Translations under genes and position numbers: made by a program
Notes under the pieces: generated by a model
Told to the model about the DNA's origin: nothing
The model's database searches: none
What the model saw: only the letters and a program-made list of their open reading frames with translations
NCBI RefSeq assembly: GCF_001039355.2
Contig: NW_019775863.1
Coordinates: 118,581 to 182,580 of the forward strand
Direction: 5' to 3'
Source of the DNA: Lingula anatina
Lineage: Eukaryota > Brachiopoda > Lingulata > Lingulida > Lingulidae
DNA length: 64,000 bases
Part shown: positions 48,673-63,675 of the stretch, piece after piece
Numbering within the stretch: the stretch's first letter is position 1
Layout: every line of letters begins with the position of its first letter

Positions 48673-51433
48673 TTACCTACTTTTATATCCATCTAAATAC
48701 TTACACGAGTGAGAACACACAACACCAACATCACCGCTGTGATCGCACAGGTGCCTCCCCCACAGCCCGTGTCTGCAGTCCTTCAGCCACCTCTCAGCGC
48801 CTGTACACTGCACTTTACCCAGCCAGATATACCCACTGCCTTGGCCATAGTAGGCGTTGGATTTAGCGGTACCATTGTTGTAGCCGAACTGTTTGCAAGC
48901 CTGTTTTAAAACGAGAACGATGGATAGCATGGTCAGGTAAATATGGCCATAGAGAATTAACTACCTGTCAACTAAGGACATGTTAGCATAAATTTAATAA
49001 TAAATCAGGTGTACATGAAATTCGATGTAGCCATTGCGGTTGCCATATTAATCCATCCATATTACCGTTATTACACGACAATGAGTGGCCAATTTTATAT
49101 GAACTTCAATTTATCACTGAACAACAAATAGTTAGAAGTGACCAGTGCTTACCACTTTGGCATCGGCGTCAGTCCACGCGCTGTCACAGATAGATCCCCA
49201 TTGGCCATTGTGGAAGATTTCAACGCGTCCTAAACAAACAAGACAGGCATGATCGTGAAGATTTTGATTATTTTAACAATAACATAGACTTTCAAAATAT
49301 ATTAACAAACAATAAATGCTTATCAAAATTCGCCCGATCTTTCTAAATGTCAAACCCAGATAGTCGGTTTGGTGTAAATGAAATGCAAGTACTCGTTTTT
49401 TACTATGGCATTTACAATTCAATTTTTAAATAAAAAATGCACGATGTATACCACGCGCTACTGGTGAACTTACACACCGTCAAAAAAGCAATTATTAACG
49501 CAAAACAACATTTAGCTTATCTGCAGATGTAAAACAAAGCCTAACCTTCCAGTTTGCCGCCACTTGTTGCCGCACTAAGAATATTGACGCTCTCAGTCGC
49601 TGACACGTGGTCTGCCAGGGACGGTTGCTGGGCTGCCAGAGACAACTGTCGGTCTGCCAGCTCATACTGCCTCACAGAAGAATCTACAAGACGTTCCTCG
49701 GCTAGTGGCTCCACCTGGAGAGCGGGTTGGAGTTGAAGTGAAGTGCGCCGCCTTCGGCGTCCTCGTCTACGAATAAATTGACTATCTGGGTTTGCTGATA
49801 TAGGAGCAGCAGTCGTAGTGGTGATGGGGACGGCGGCAAGAGGGGCCAGGTTGGCTGCAGGCTGATCCACTTGCAGACTGTGTAGTGCCGTTGCCAATTC
49901 GTGGAACAAAATTCTGTTTGCTTTGAATCGGCTGTCCACTAGTCTCAAAGCGCCTTCAGCTGAAAAAAGACAACGATGATACAGGGCTGAAATGTATAGT
50001 TTATTTCTCCAGCTCTAAACGTCAGCGATGAAAATGATATAACTAAAGATGTGAATGATATTGACGTGAATGATATTACCTTGCAGATACCATTGAGCGT
50101 CACTACCATCGTATAGAAGAGAATGATTTTCTTTAAACCCATAACAACAAAGTTGATAATTTAATTAAAATCTTCTCATCGTCGCAAGATTTAAGATTTA
50201 ATTTGGATACATACATCACTTAAAAACAAAAATTCATGCCCAAATCTTGGAAAAGTAGTATATAATACCAAAAAGTTTAAACTTTAAAATACAAAAATTA
50301 AAATACATAAAATACAAAAAGTTTTTCAAACTCACATGGAATTTCACACTTGTCACCACTAAAACCTCGGTAACAGGAACATTTGCCAGTCTTCTGGATA
50401 CACCTGCCGTTCGTACACTTACACTGTACTTTACAGTTGGGACCACCGGTGTTTGTAGGACAGCCTAATGAAATACATGTGCCCACATTGCAAAATATAT
50501 GCGATAATATACGAGGACACATGTTTAGTCATTAAAAGGGTGACCGCTGTCAATGAAAGAAATGATATAACCGCTTATAGTTGCATATAAATAGTTATAC
50601 ATAAATGAATGAAATTTTGCGGAGCCCACTACATGTAGCTTTTGCACATCTTTGTGTTTTACCGTCCTCTAAATCTGCTGCCTAAATGTCACAAAGACAA
50701 AAATGAAATGTGTGCCTTGTATTTTTACGCCTGCAAGACAAATGAAAAGAAAATCTAGAAAAAAATTAGGTATCCTTTGTGTTCCACCGTTCTCTTTACC
50801 TACTATATATAACCATAACGAGAAACAAAACCTGCGAGATGTGTCAAAAGGCGTAAAAACTTCATTAAGCTCAAATATACTCACGCCTGCAAGAGTTGTC
50901 TGAAGGTTTTCTGTAGTAACCTGGCTGACAGTTGTGACACCGGTTACTGACGGGTATTGTAGAGTACGGTAAGGATGTAGGACACTGGAAAAAATTATGA
51001 TTACGTACCGTGTGGGATAGGGTTAATGAAAAATATACCAAATTAGCCAAGGCCCAACCTATGAGATAGCAATGGAACATTTTATCCCTTGTTCATTTCG
51101 TCTTTCAAGGAGTTAACAGAACAACATAAATGCATGAACTTGTCGACCAAACTTGGGCAAATTATTACAAAACGCTGACGGTTTGAGCATTAATGGCATA
51201 TAAACATAATACATTTTCACCCAGCCCCATTCTGAAAATCCTTTATCCTATAAAGAGAAACCTACTAGAAAACAGACAAAAATCAACTTACCTTGACACA
51301 GTTGGTTCTTAGTGCGTTGCTGGATTCATCCGCGTCTTTGTTACACGTGTACGCTCTGCCGTCTCCAGGACACATGGTGCCGACTGCACATCGGGCACAC
51401 TGATACACTCCATTGACTGGAAGATAAATATAT

Positions 51434-51511
<78 letters not shown>

Positions 51512-52166
51512 AAAAGAAAAAAAGAACAGCAACTTTTTTGCCCCGACCGGTTTCTTTCTTTCTTCAGGGGGTTTTGTTTATTTGTTAGGCTACTAGGTGA
51601 TGTCATAAAGGCTAAAATGTGACGTCTGTAACAATGGGTGTTTAATTGTTACTTTTACCAATGCTTTTATCTATTCAATGTAGGTTTATACTTATTAATG
51701 AATAGATTTTCTTTCATTTCCCTTTCTGTTTGGGTTGTTTCCCTGGTGAATTTATAAAATGGGAATACCGTAAAGTCCTTGTTTTTGTTCATAGAGCATT
51801 ACCTAATGTGCCCACTCACAGACGTGCACTGATATTTAGGTTGTCTTATTTGTTGTCTGTGAACGGTCATTCTATGTCGGAGAGTGTCTCCAGTTTGTCC
51901 TATATAGTTCTCACCGCATCCACTGCAAGTTAATACATAAATTAAATTTGAGCTAGTGCAGGTGAATGGGTGTTTAATTCTAAAAGTAAGTCCATTTTTA
52001 AATGTTAGATGGCTCCCCTCTTTAATTAGTGGACAGGTGCCACACCTGGGTACTTCACATTTCTGTACTCGTATTGTTGAGGTTTCCACATTTGTCCTGG
52101 AATTGTTGCTGTTCTTTTTTCTTTTTATTATATATAATATTACTCGTACAGGAAAAACGCTTTTAC

Positions 52167-52239
<73 letters not shown>

Positions 52240-55200
52240 TCAATTACTGACTATACAGTATGCGAAGCCAGCTGAATGATGACACACAAAATCTTGCTGG
52301 ATCTAAGTGATTTAATACCAGAGCGCCATCTACCTACCAGGCTATCTCACCCAAAGGACAGTCACGAGACACGAGAAAATGTCAGCGATGAAACACCGTG
52401 GTCACAATGCAAGCTTGGTCTCCTAGGGTATGAGTTTTTTAAATTTTTGTTTCTTTTTTAGACAGTTTTCACTTTTCAGGCATGAATTCTTCACAGATAA
52501 TTTGAATGTAAAATGATTATTAAAAAGAGTTTTAAATACTGACAGAAAAATAGCAATTATTGGAAGGATCGTTTACAACAGGTATTAATGCCAAAAACAA
52601 AGAAGTTGAAGAATATACAAGCTTTCATCGAACATTTTCCCCATCTTCTTTCACCTTCATCTGTATTCATTCTTTTTCTAGAAAACAAGTGTTCCTTACC
52701 ATGCCAAAGGAGGAAGGGTTGATTATGAACACTCAACCAGATAATGTAGTCCATATTCCATTACTCCAATTATCCTTCAAGTTTTGTTTCACTACAATTC
52801 GCACACAAAACTATACGTGCTCAGTGTCCAATGAAAGGATCTTTCAAACAAGACGTACCTTCCTTGATATAGGTTCCTGGTCTGCAGTTGGCACACTGTC
52901 CATTGATCTGGACACACTGGACACATTGACCAGGAGTTGGGCCGGAACACGTGAAACCGTCCTCTTGTGGAATACATGCGGCATGGCAAGCTAAAAGAAA
53001 GACACATATGATTATGTAGTCATCGATATATACCTACAAAAACTGGCATTACTGGTATTTCAAGTTTCTGCCTATTAAGAGATCATCATTCATTCATATT
53101 TTGTCATGAATTCAACATTTCTTTAAAGCATGTAATGCACAATGCCACTTTAAATAGAACAAGCACATGCACTTTAAAACTGAAGGCATCTGTCGGTGGC
53201 TTTTAATCTCAGGTCGACTTCTGGGACTGCACCCATAAAAGGCTGACATTCAGGATTAACTTATAAGGCAGACGCTCCTCATCGCGTCTCTGACTTGGAA
53301 ATATAGTATAATCTAATGATGTCAAACGATCCAGTTCGATCGCTGTACGATCTGAGACAGGCGGGTATGCTCTCAGACTGTATTATTTACTTCAGCTTCC
53401 AAGTAAGTCTTTTGGTATAGCTCGCAGATTTAATCTTATCTTATCTTAATTTTTTCAGACTGTAGACATTGTGGATGCAGGTTCTTCTAGATTCTAACCT
53501 AAGCCTGATGTTTCAAGGACAACCGCTTTTGGCGTAAAAAAAACTCCAATGATACTTTCTCACAAACATAACTTATTTCACCTTTGCATTCCCTGTGGTT
53601 CCCCCTGACAGAGTGTGGGTAGTAGTGAGCCGGGCAGGAGGCCAGACAGATCTCTGGTTCCCCGCTGGCGTACAGTTCACAGACACAGAGCGGTGATTCC
53701 ACAGAGGTATCTTCTGCAATATGACCTGCACTGCAAGCCTCCACGCATGCGCCGTCCTCAATATATTTACCTGGTAACAATGAAAATAGCAGCCATGGTT
53801 TAACAATAAAACAAAGTTCATGTCGGGATTCTATATTAATTAAAAAGAGCATCGCAATTTCGCTCTCTTTCACCATGCCTCTCCATTTTTCTTTTGATCA
53901 AATTTCGTCTTTATCATGTAGAGGAAATCTGTCTACATTTTAGTTTACTTTACGAAGCAATATAAGATTATTAGACCATTTAAAAACTTACATATGCACG
54001 TCTTATTCTGACTGTCTGGTTTGTGTGTGGGTGGACACTCGGACACACACGTGCCGTCCACTTGAAGATTGCGACAAGAGCGGCATTTTTTGTTCGAATC
54101 TGGCATATGACAACCTGTAACGAAACAATCAATGCGCGAATGATTCGACCGCATTTCAACATGAACGAAACTAACACATCGTTTTCAATACTAGCAAATT
54201 GTTTACGAAAATATCAAATTATTTATGAAAAATATCAAATCATTACAAAAATATCGAATTGTTGTAATAAATTCCCTGATTTTAGGCAGTGAGTTTTCTA
54301 ATGAAAAAACTGTTCTACTTGCACACAGATGATTGGACATATTGTCAACACTTCATTATCGCTGACATAAAGCATCTGCTACATGCATTTTAAATCAAGA
54401 TTTTTAAGTCCAATAATCATGTAGAAACATTAAATGTTTGTTATGCGTTAAAAGACTTACCAATGCATTCGGGATGACAGTGTTCCACACACGTGCCTTC
54501 AAAATCAATGGTATACCCAGAGCAAACGTGTTCTCCTGTAGCAGATGTGGGCAAGACGTGAGCGTCCATTATGCTTAAAGGAGACTCGCCATTGCCAAAC
54601 GCAAAGAAACGAACATGGAGGGGTTCGTCGTGGTCTTCAAACACGGCGTAGACCTGGCCTCTCTCCTACAGTAAAGAAATGGAAAAAACTGAAGTTGGGT
54701 ATTGAAAACATAAGTTCATGAACTTTGAAAAGAGATTTTTTTACCGAAAATTGCTCGCAATTTTTTAATGAAAACCTGAATGAAATAAAAAGCAAAACTC
54801 CATTCTATATGCAACTACATGTATAGGCATATTTCACCTTTTCAAGTTCTTGTTTAAATCTAAATGTGGGCATGTTTGTAAGAAAAAGTACCAAGGCATT
54901 AAATAACAAAGAGAAAGTCTCACTCGGTTATTTTCCGTCTTTCCATAGGTAATTGTCGTTTTCACTCCTATCGTCTCTGCAACGCAAACGAAGTAAGACT
55001 CATACAGAGACGGATCTCCAAGGCTCTTAGCGTTACTGTAATCCACGAACTTCATCACCGTGGCACCCTTATAGATGGCGACACCGTCTGGGCTAATTTG
55101 AACGTAGTACCATGTCTCATAGTCAAGCGGAATGGCGGAGAACACCACAAAGATGTCTCCCATTGACACTGCGGTGAACGATATGCAGCTTCCACCGGCG

Positions 55201-58200
55201 ACAATGGGGTTGAAACGATGTGCATTGGACCAGACCACGTTGCACGGGATAGTACCGACACCAAACTCATTCCTGTAATGAAGCAAAAGTTGAAAGTTCA
55301 CTTTGAAATTTATTATGTAAGCGAGATGGCTAAAGATTTTTTTTGTAATTTTGCCTACACTTAAAAAACGAATATCCATTATAACCCATGTTATAAATTA
55401 AAGTGGTTAGATACCCTGAGAGCAATTGTTTTTATTAATGTTCGTGACCGTGTTTGAACTCAATTGTTTAAATATTGATATTTAACGTCATTTACAAATA
55501 CCAATAAAATAACCCCATGAAATAAATGAGATATATTGAAAAATATGAAAGCCCACCAAGACGAGTTTGATACCTGTTATTACCTGGCTTGGGAAGTGCA
55601 GCGGTGCATAATAAACAGGTTTTATTGTTAACGAGCTCTTGGTCAACTACAATGCATATAAAATGCGTCAGCAATTAGTAAGCTTGTCAACTGATGGCAG
55701 TTAATCTGAAAGACTATCAGCTTTTGATATGATCTAAACCACCTGAGGTGACCATGATCTCGAGCATCGCAACTATTGTCACCGAAATTAGTAAGTAAGT
55801 CACCGAAGACCGTCACACACAAACAAAAGATTGTCAACGAGTGCTGCAATTTTGGCGAATCCCACGGCAACACACTGACGCATAACGAAAATTGCTCAAC
55901 TCCGTTCACACAACTTTCCTAAACTTCTCTGTCTGTATGCACCATGCAGCTCAGTTGAGTCTCATAGACCCAAATCCTCATTGTCGTCACAGTACCACGT
56001 GACCCAGATGTGTTGCTTCATTTATGAATATTGAGGTGAGGTTTACTAAAACGCCTTTTTTCTACTAATAGATTGTTTTTATAATTTTTAAATGGCGGGG
56101 ATCGATTAAAACATACTTCTAGTGTATAGATTGAGTGCTGAATCTTCAGAATTCGAGAAATGGATTTTTATGTGTCTCAAATCCTTTAAGAATTTCGGTT
56201 AAAAGAAGATTTACAAAAATGAAAAAAAAAACGGAGGAATTATGTCGCCTTAACCAACTGGCAAAATCAAACAATATATACTTAAATATTACAATCTCTA
56301 TATCAATTGCTGGATGGTATATTGCGAAAGAGAAACAATATGGAAAATTAAAGAATCATTTACCCTTTTTAACGTCAAAGGAAATTTTGCGCCCACTTGA
56401 CAAGTATAAAAAATAACATCCAACTCACTTATGTTGTTTTATCTCGTCCACCATTGACGGATATTCCACACGGGCAACAGTAAGGCCGTTCAGTGCCTCT
56501 GGTAAATCTGGATGTTTAAGTCGTGACGCGTTAAAGTCGTCTTCTGTCACCGTCAGAAGACCTGTCTTGTTGTTGTATGACATCACCAGTCCCCGAACTG
56601 AGATCTGTCAGGAAAATATAAGTAAATGTACTTGGTTTACTGCGAAGCAGTCGACAAAAAACATGTTGTTGGGCATAAGCCGTAAACATGATATAATACT
56701 TACTCGAAACCAGATGCCAGTTGAGTGATGGAGTTAATTGTATATCTGCAAATTTTCGCTGGACTCCACATTTTACTGTATTATTTAATAATTAAAAGAT
56801 TGGAACGAAAGTACACGAAAAAGAAAAACAAGCCTACACTGCAATGTATAATGTATCATTCTGCTGAAAAAAATTTTTTTCAGAATTGTGGGAGCACTTA
56901 CTTTTCTATTGTCTAGTTCCCCGCTGCCGCCATTATTGGCCCCATCGTACAAGTGGGTAATACCCGGACTGCTTTGTACGTACCACTGCCGGGTACTAGA
57001 GCGATAGAACACGAGTAACGCCTCAGACGCACCTTGAGATAAAACAATTTTATTTACAGTACAACACAATACATATCATGACCCAAACAGGCAAATGTTG
57101 ATGTGTTGCAAATGAGACGGGGAAATTTTAATCCATGTAGGAAAAGTTAGCAGGAAAGTTTGGACTACTTAGAGCACTGTATTCACGAGTAATAAAATAA
57201 TTAAAAAATATATCCAAAAGCAATGGAATTTGAACAAGGCAACAAAGCTGTCAAATGTACAGACAAAAAGCATAAAATAATAATGCACAAAATAGGATAA
57301 TATCTATTCTGATGCAATAATACTTTATGCTTAAATGCAAAGTCAACATCAAATTTTAATTATGCACAACATGTCAGAGCGATGAAAGTAAACGTATAAG
57401 AGTTCAAGTTCACGCTTAGAAAATGCCAGAATGACAAAGATGAACATTTCATAAAATAATAATGCACGAAATGAGATACTGTCCATTCTGATGCAATAAT
57501 ACATTATGCTTAACTGCAAAGTGTGCATCAAATTTTAATTATGTACAACGTCATTGCGATGAAAGTAAAAGCATGAGGCTCCAGGCCGATAAGAATTCAA
57601 GTTTACATTTAGAAAATGCTAGAATGAGAAAAATGAAAATAACACAAAAACACTGCATTAATTCAATAAAAAAAAGATAATCGAAAGAAAATGTCGATAT
57701 GTGAAAAATTTAATTCTAATAAAAATCTATATAATATCCAGAAAAGTTAATCAATAAGACAGCTTTCTCAACTGAAGCTGTATTTTCCTATGTTTCTTTC
57801 CTGTAAATGTGAGAAAAATAAGTGATATGGCTTTGCTTTTATGGTCACTATGGGGGCAGAGCAGAAAACAAGGTTTTCTTCAATTTTGATGCAATAATGC
57901 ATAATGCTTAACAGCATAATGACCATCAATTTTTAATAATAAAATAAAAGTATCATGGTATCATGGATATTCAGAAAATATCACTAGCAAAAGTTTTCAA
58001 CCCCATGGCAGTTCAGAGTCACATCTTGAAAATGCCAAAATGCACACAAGAGATAACTGTACTGAAAATACTTTATTTCCATTTTCAACACCTTTTTAAC
58101 ATAGAACACAATAATCAATTTACTGACATTTTTATATAATCAACTAAGAAAATTGTTTACATAGGAAAAATATCAATAGAACAATTTTAAATGTCCAATT

Positions 58201-61200
58201 TGCTCCATTTTGAGATTGTGAACGATTGAATCTGACAAACTGCAATGATATGAGTTTATTTCCATGTTTGACACTTTATTACACAATACACAATTACAGG
58301 TTTACCATCACTTTTATATAATCAACTTACAATATTGTTCAGATGCAGAAAATGTCAAAAACACTTTTACTATCTAATAACTTCAATTATGAGACTCTTA
58401 ACATGCCTATGAATTAAATCTAAGGAAAATCCACTTATATAAAAAAAGCTATAATTATATCAAAACAAAAACGATCAAGCTTATTTTCGAACTTGACCTG
58501 TGTATTAGTAAGATTGATCACTCCTGTGAGATGCAAGACAAGAGGCCGATTGGTTTTTCTTGAAATGTGTTATCAGTGTTGCATATATACTGAAAAAGAA
58601 AAAAAAAACGGAATAACTTTTGAAAAAATAGCCCGGTCATGCTGATTTTCGAACTTGACCTGCGTATTATAAATACTCATCAGTTCTGTTAGTTTGAAGC
58701 CAAAGGTAAAATGTTTTTCCACTTATCATGTTATCGGTAAAAGTGCACGACGACGACAGCGATGGCGACAACGGCGACGACAGACGCAGGTGACGGCTGC
58801 ATGTACAACCACTAGCATTTTTGTTAATGTGTTTATCCACTATGTGTCTGTACATAAAAAGAAATATAAGCATAAAGATAAGGCTTTTTATGAAACTACC
58901 TTAACTACCTATAACATACATATCTAATGGCTCACCTACTATACGTGCTAAATTAAAAGGCATGTCAAATATGACCCTGAACTTTGACCCGTCCGTCATG
59001 TGTTCCCACTGAGGAATTCTAATTTTCACACGTTTGTCCTCAAAAGACAGCCTGGAAGATTTACATCCTGCTCTGCCGGCTGGCAAGTCAATGTCGCTGC
59101 TGGGGATGACACCCTGTTTGCAAAAGATTACATTTACATTACCATTAATATTAAGTTGGTGTCGTCTTGCAACTTAAGACAAAATAGCATTTTTGTTAAT
59201 GTGTTTATCCACATTTTAACGTGAACTCTACAGAGCTTTCGCGGACTTGAATAAATTGTGCAGTATCTGCAGAGGTGGGGATCGGTGGGAGCAAGCTCAA
59301 CACCATATCTTTAAACTGTAATTTAAGAATCTCTTACCTCCTCCATATAGACATTTATTCCCCTTTCCAGAGCCTTACACCTCCTCATCATGCTGTCTTC
59401 TAGTTCTTGCTGGTTCTTAAAGTCACAGTGCCGCTTCTCTACATTAATTGTGTTGTTGTTTTCATCGTAAGTCTCCCACACATAGTAAAGTCTGTTTGTT
59501 CCATTCTCCGTTAAAAGAGTCCTTGAAAAAAATTGAATTGTCATTGAAGGTATAATAACTCTTCGTATGAGATCTATATTTCACAATAATAAGATTGTGA
59601 ACAACTCATAGAAATATAATATATTCTGTTGTACCACAAAAACGACAGTTATAGCTATTATTCTGATATCTGATCTTGTCTTTAGACCACGTGACCTCCA
59701 TTGATGGCTATACTCTGTTATAATCTCTTATTTATTTCAGGGACAATTTCAGGGTCTTAAGAGATTATAACAAAAAAACAAACTTTTTAGAAAAAAAACA
59801 GGGACTAACTTTGAATGTAAAAATGGCTTCATTAACCATTGGTACGTATGGAAATTTGTTGTTTATTCCGGGAAAATTGATTTTTTTGCCAAAACGAAGA
59901 GTTATTATCCCTTTAAGTTAAAGTGGTTAACCAGCCTCAACAAGGATATCCAAAATACGACAAATTAATTTTAAAAAAAGGCGCTCGTGGTGGTAATTAT
60001 CAGTAACGGGATGCATTGTGTTAAAAAAATGCTTGTCACGAAAAATTCAAACCTGCTCCATTTCAGGGTCATTCCCAAAAATGATCTGATTTAGAGAGTC
60101 GAGCCAGTGACATACACATTTTGTACGATTATGATGACATAAAAGTCCATAAACATCTCACTACAAATTTCAACATAGTAGGCAATGGCACCCTAACTTA
60201 CGTTCCACCAAAGCACCCAAAGTCCACCTCCCCGACTGGGAACAACTGCTTGTAGTTGATATTGTGACAGATATAGGTAATTGGCTCCATCTGGAACTCA
60301 AATGGCTTGGGATATCTGGGGATGGAGGCCAACCACTGGGACAACTCATGTTTAAATCCCGTGGTATACATCTCACTGATCACGGCTGCTATGGCCTGGG
60401 AGCCGCCTTGGACCATGAGGACCTCGTTGGAGTATTGTTGCTGTGATCTGGAAGCACAGTTATCAGAAATAATGAATTATCACAGGTGATCTATGGGTGA
60501 GCGGCAAAGTCGGGATATTTTTCGGGGAAGCGCTGGCTTCCATTTTCAAAGCTATTTATTGTACTTTTCTACGTGTTCTTGTGTTTCAAACAGGGCGCTA
60601 TAAAGGTGTGTATCATTTACCAATCATAAAATATTCTCATATGATAATTAAACATTGTCGTTGTCGTTGTAAGACTTTGGTCGCTTAACCATTAAATATA
60701 TCACCAAAAATTTATTCACATATCTAATCGTTTGATTTCATTCGGATATAATCGTTCACATTAATTCTGCACGTACAGAGACTTGCTTCCGCCTTTAGTT
60801 TCATTGGATGACGCTCCCTCGACTCCGCCCCCCGCGGACACGCTGCCCTCCGCGGAACCCTCGGCCTTGTGGAATAGACTTCGTGATTTGAACTGCGCTG
60901 CGGCGGCCATGAACGTGCTTGGGAAATAGAAATATAATTGTTTAAGCACACACACTCACACTAAAGCTCTCACACGCCCACGCGGGCATACAGACTTGAC
61001 ATTTAATATGGAATATTTCAGTTTCGAATGTATGCCTAGGTGAAAATGCGTTCTTTTTTCACAAACTCCGATCTCATATATGTGAATGGAGAAGTGTGAA
61101 GTCAGGTGTGTCGCTACCAATTAACTGATTATTAGGTTTGTTGTGCTGCTGCATTATGTAATATGCAGTGATTTAATTGGGTATTGCTCCTTTGGGCAGG

Positions 61201-62865
61201 TCAGAGCTTGGCTTTGGCAAAGCATGGTTCTGTCAAAAAAAGTATCCATATGTCGGCAACTACTGCATAGAAGAATATGAAATTTTGCATGCAAGTGGTC
61301 GGGTTTGCAGTTTGTAAAATGAGGTATGTAGTGCCTCACAAATTTGTTAATCTGTGGCAGAATGGCGCGAAAAAGTCAGGCATTGCTAGACAGGTAATTG
61401 CGCCAAACGAAACGGTCTGCACAGTTTTATAGAGTATTGCCCAGACTGATGTACCTACAGATAGGCCACACCCAATGTATTAAAATCTTACCACCAGGGT
61501 ACGGAAACAACTGTCTTTCAGGATATGCCGTTGCAACTAAACAAACCCAGTCCGTTCAGAATGAGGGGTAAATTGCCACCAAAACGCATTTTTCAAGGCC
61601 CTTAGCGAACACCAAACTGGTTTTGGCTGGTAAGAATACCAGACGCCCTCCGAGGAACCCACTGTAAACAGCAAAACATCGTTGTAAGTTTCTCTATTGA
61701 ATTGGGGACCTTGACTGTTTCTGGGTTGAACACTGAAATCTCGTGGCTTTCTTTATTGAGGTCAGATTTCACCTGTACCGCTCAACAGTCAAAACAGAGT
61801 TTACAGACTTCCAGAAGAGGCCAACGGCGAAGCGTGTACCGCGTCTAAAGTGACTAAGGTCATTAACAGCGTCATTATTTGGAGTGGATACCACATTGGT
61901 GCCAAAACACCAATGGTAGTCATCGACGAAAACCTGAGCCAGATCAAATATAAAGAAATAATCTGGGAACCACTTGGCTATCATTTGATAGGGGGCAACT
62001 TAGGAACAATTTTAGGTTGCACGGTGAGATTGCCGGTTTACACAGAGCACTTTTAATAGCAGATTACTTACAGAACCAAGGGAATGAGCAGCTACCTTGG
62101 TCAACAAAATCGCCATATTTGAACCACATAGACAATATGTGGGTAGGCCATTACTCTCCGAATCAATGGCCTACATGTCCTACAACAAAACTGGACCAAA
62201 TTGGGCAGATTTTGACCGATGCCTGGAATGTTATTCCAGATTGAATTTTAAAAACCTATCCCAAGATATGCCTTGCCACTTGAGAGCGCTGGTAGCATCC
62301 AGAAGAGGTCAGGCGTAACAGCGACCGTTACTGTGACTGGACACTGACATGAGGGTCCTTTGTGGAGCGTTTAACTCTTTTACAGACAATAATTTGGAAA
62401 ATATGGAGGTCCAAAATATCCCTTTTAATGCCTTTTAATGGTCGTATGCCATAGATTAGGCAATGTGTTTTTGTTTGCTTCTCTGGCGAATTCCATTAAT
62501 GAACTGATGCCACAATGACATCAAAGAGATAATTAAAAGTTATTAAAACACGATTTTAATCTTTATTTCTATTTATCAGTCAGCAAAATAGGAAAAAAAA
62601 ACTGATGAAAAATGAATTGGAAAAAATATTCAATATTAAATGTCAAGTCCTTATATAATTAAAATTAATATATAAATTTATAAACACGAGACATGTGTAG
62701 ACCTCAACTCAACTTTCATGGGCATACATTCTCCGTTAAAAGAGTCCTTGAAAAAACTGAAGTGTCATTAAAGGTATAATAACTCTTCGTATGAGATCTG
62801 TTTATTTAAAAGGTGTTTTTTTATTTAATTTATTTGAGCACTCTGTACCACACGCACGCTTATTT

Positions 62866-62921
<56 letters not shown>

Positions 62922-63639
62922 GAAATATTACACACTGATAAACTGACTAGTGTAAAAACAGTTTGTGACCTATTACCTAAACATGGCCTTATAGTCATCT
63001 TGTGCCTTCTCAGCGAACTGTTCTATGCTTTCGTCCCTTGCCCCTTCCTTGGTCTTGATCAGCTTTAACTGACCTCCAAATTTAGCAGCATTAATGAAGT
63101 GTGTTCCCCATTTTATAATGAATTGTTCTGAAATAATTTTTTCTCACAATACATAACAATTTTCCTGATATGTTGAGAGTCTCTTTTATCTACTTTATCG
63201 GGTTTGATTGACGAGTATATGATGATATATGCACATGTATAAACATTATACATGTATATACAGCATCCAGTGATAGACTATTTTTTAGAAATATCTAAAA
63301 AAAGTTTAAGACAATATTATGATAAAACATTTGAAATTGTGGCTTTTAAAAAGAATATTTAATATCTTGAGTTCGAATTGACATCAGAATTTCCAAACTT
63401 ACGAAATTTGAGAGGAGCGCCAGCGAAGAAATACGACTCCGGCAGATGGACGAAGTCATGCAAGAAATCCATATTGAGGTCGGTGACGGAAACATCATCC
63501 AAAAATATCTCGTACCTAAAATCACAGAGCAGAACATATTTATCAAAACAATGTAATTAATTTGTCGATGAATTTATGTTTGTTCTGTAACATAAACGGC
63601 TGCATTGTCAAGGTTTCGAAGTACCTAATTGTGAAATTT

Positions 63640-63675
<36 letters not shown>

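Larger units (their letters stand above)
50336..54600 (-). other. Cysteine-rich and EGF-like module exons
   Basis: Exons 11 (end) to 17, mostly phase 1 at both ends, as usual for shuffled extracellular modules. Cysteine spacing such as [46 protein letters not shown] and [12 protein letters not shown] fits furin-like/TNFR-like repeats; exon 17 with [20 protein letters not shown] is EGF-like. Confidence 0.8.

Noticed and set aside
52560-52994. 144-codon + strand frame
   Set aside because: Overlaps the cysteine-rich exon 52859-52990, which is clearly coding on the minus strand.
57000-58600. CRISPR-like array
   Set aside because: The repeats are long, diverged and adjacent without unique spacers, and the DNA is animal.
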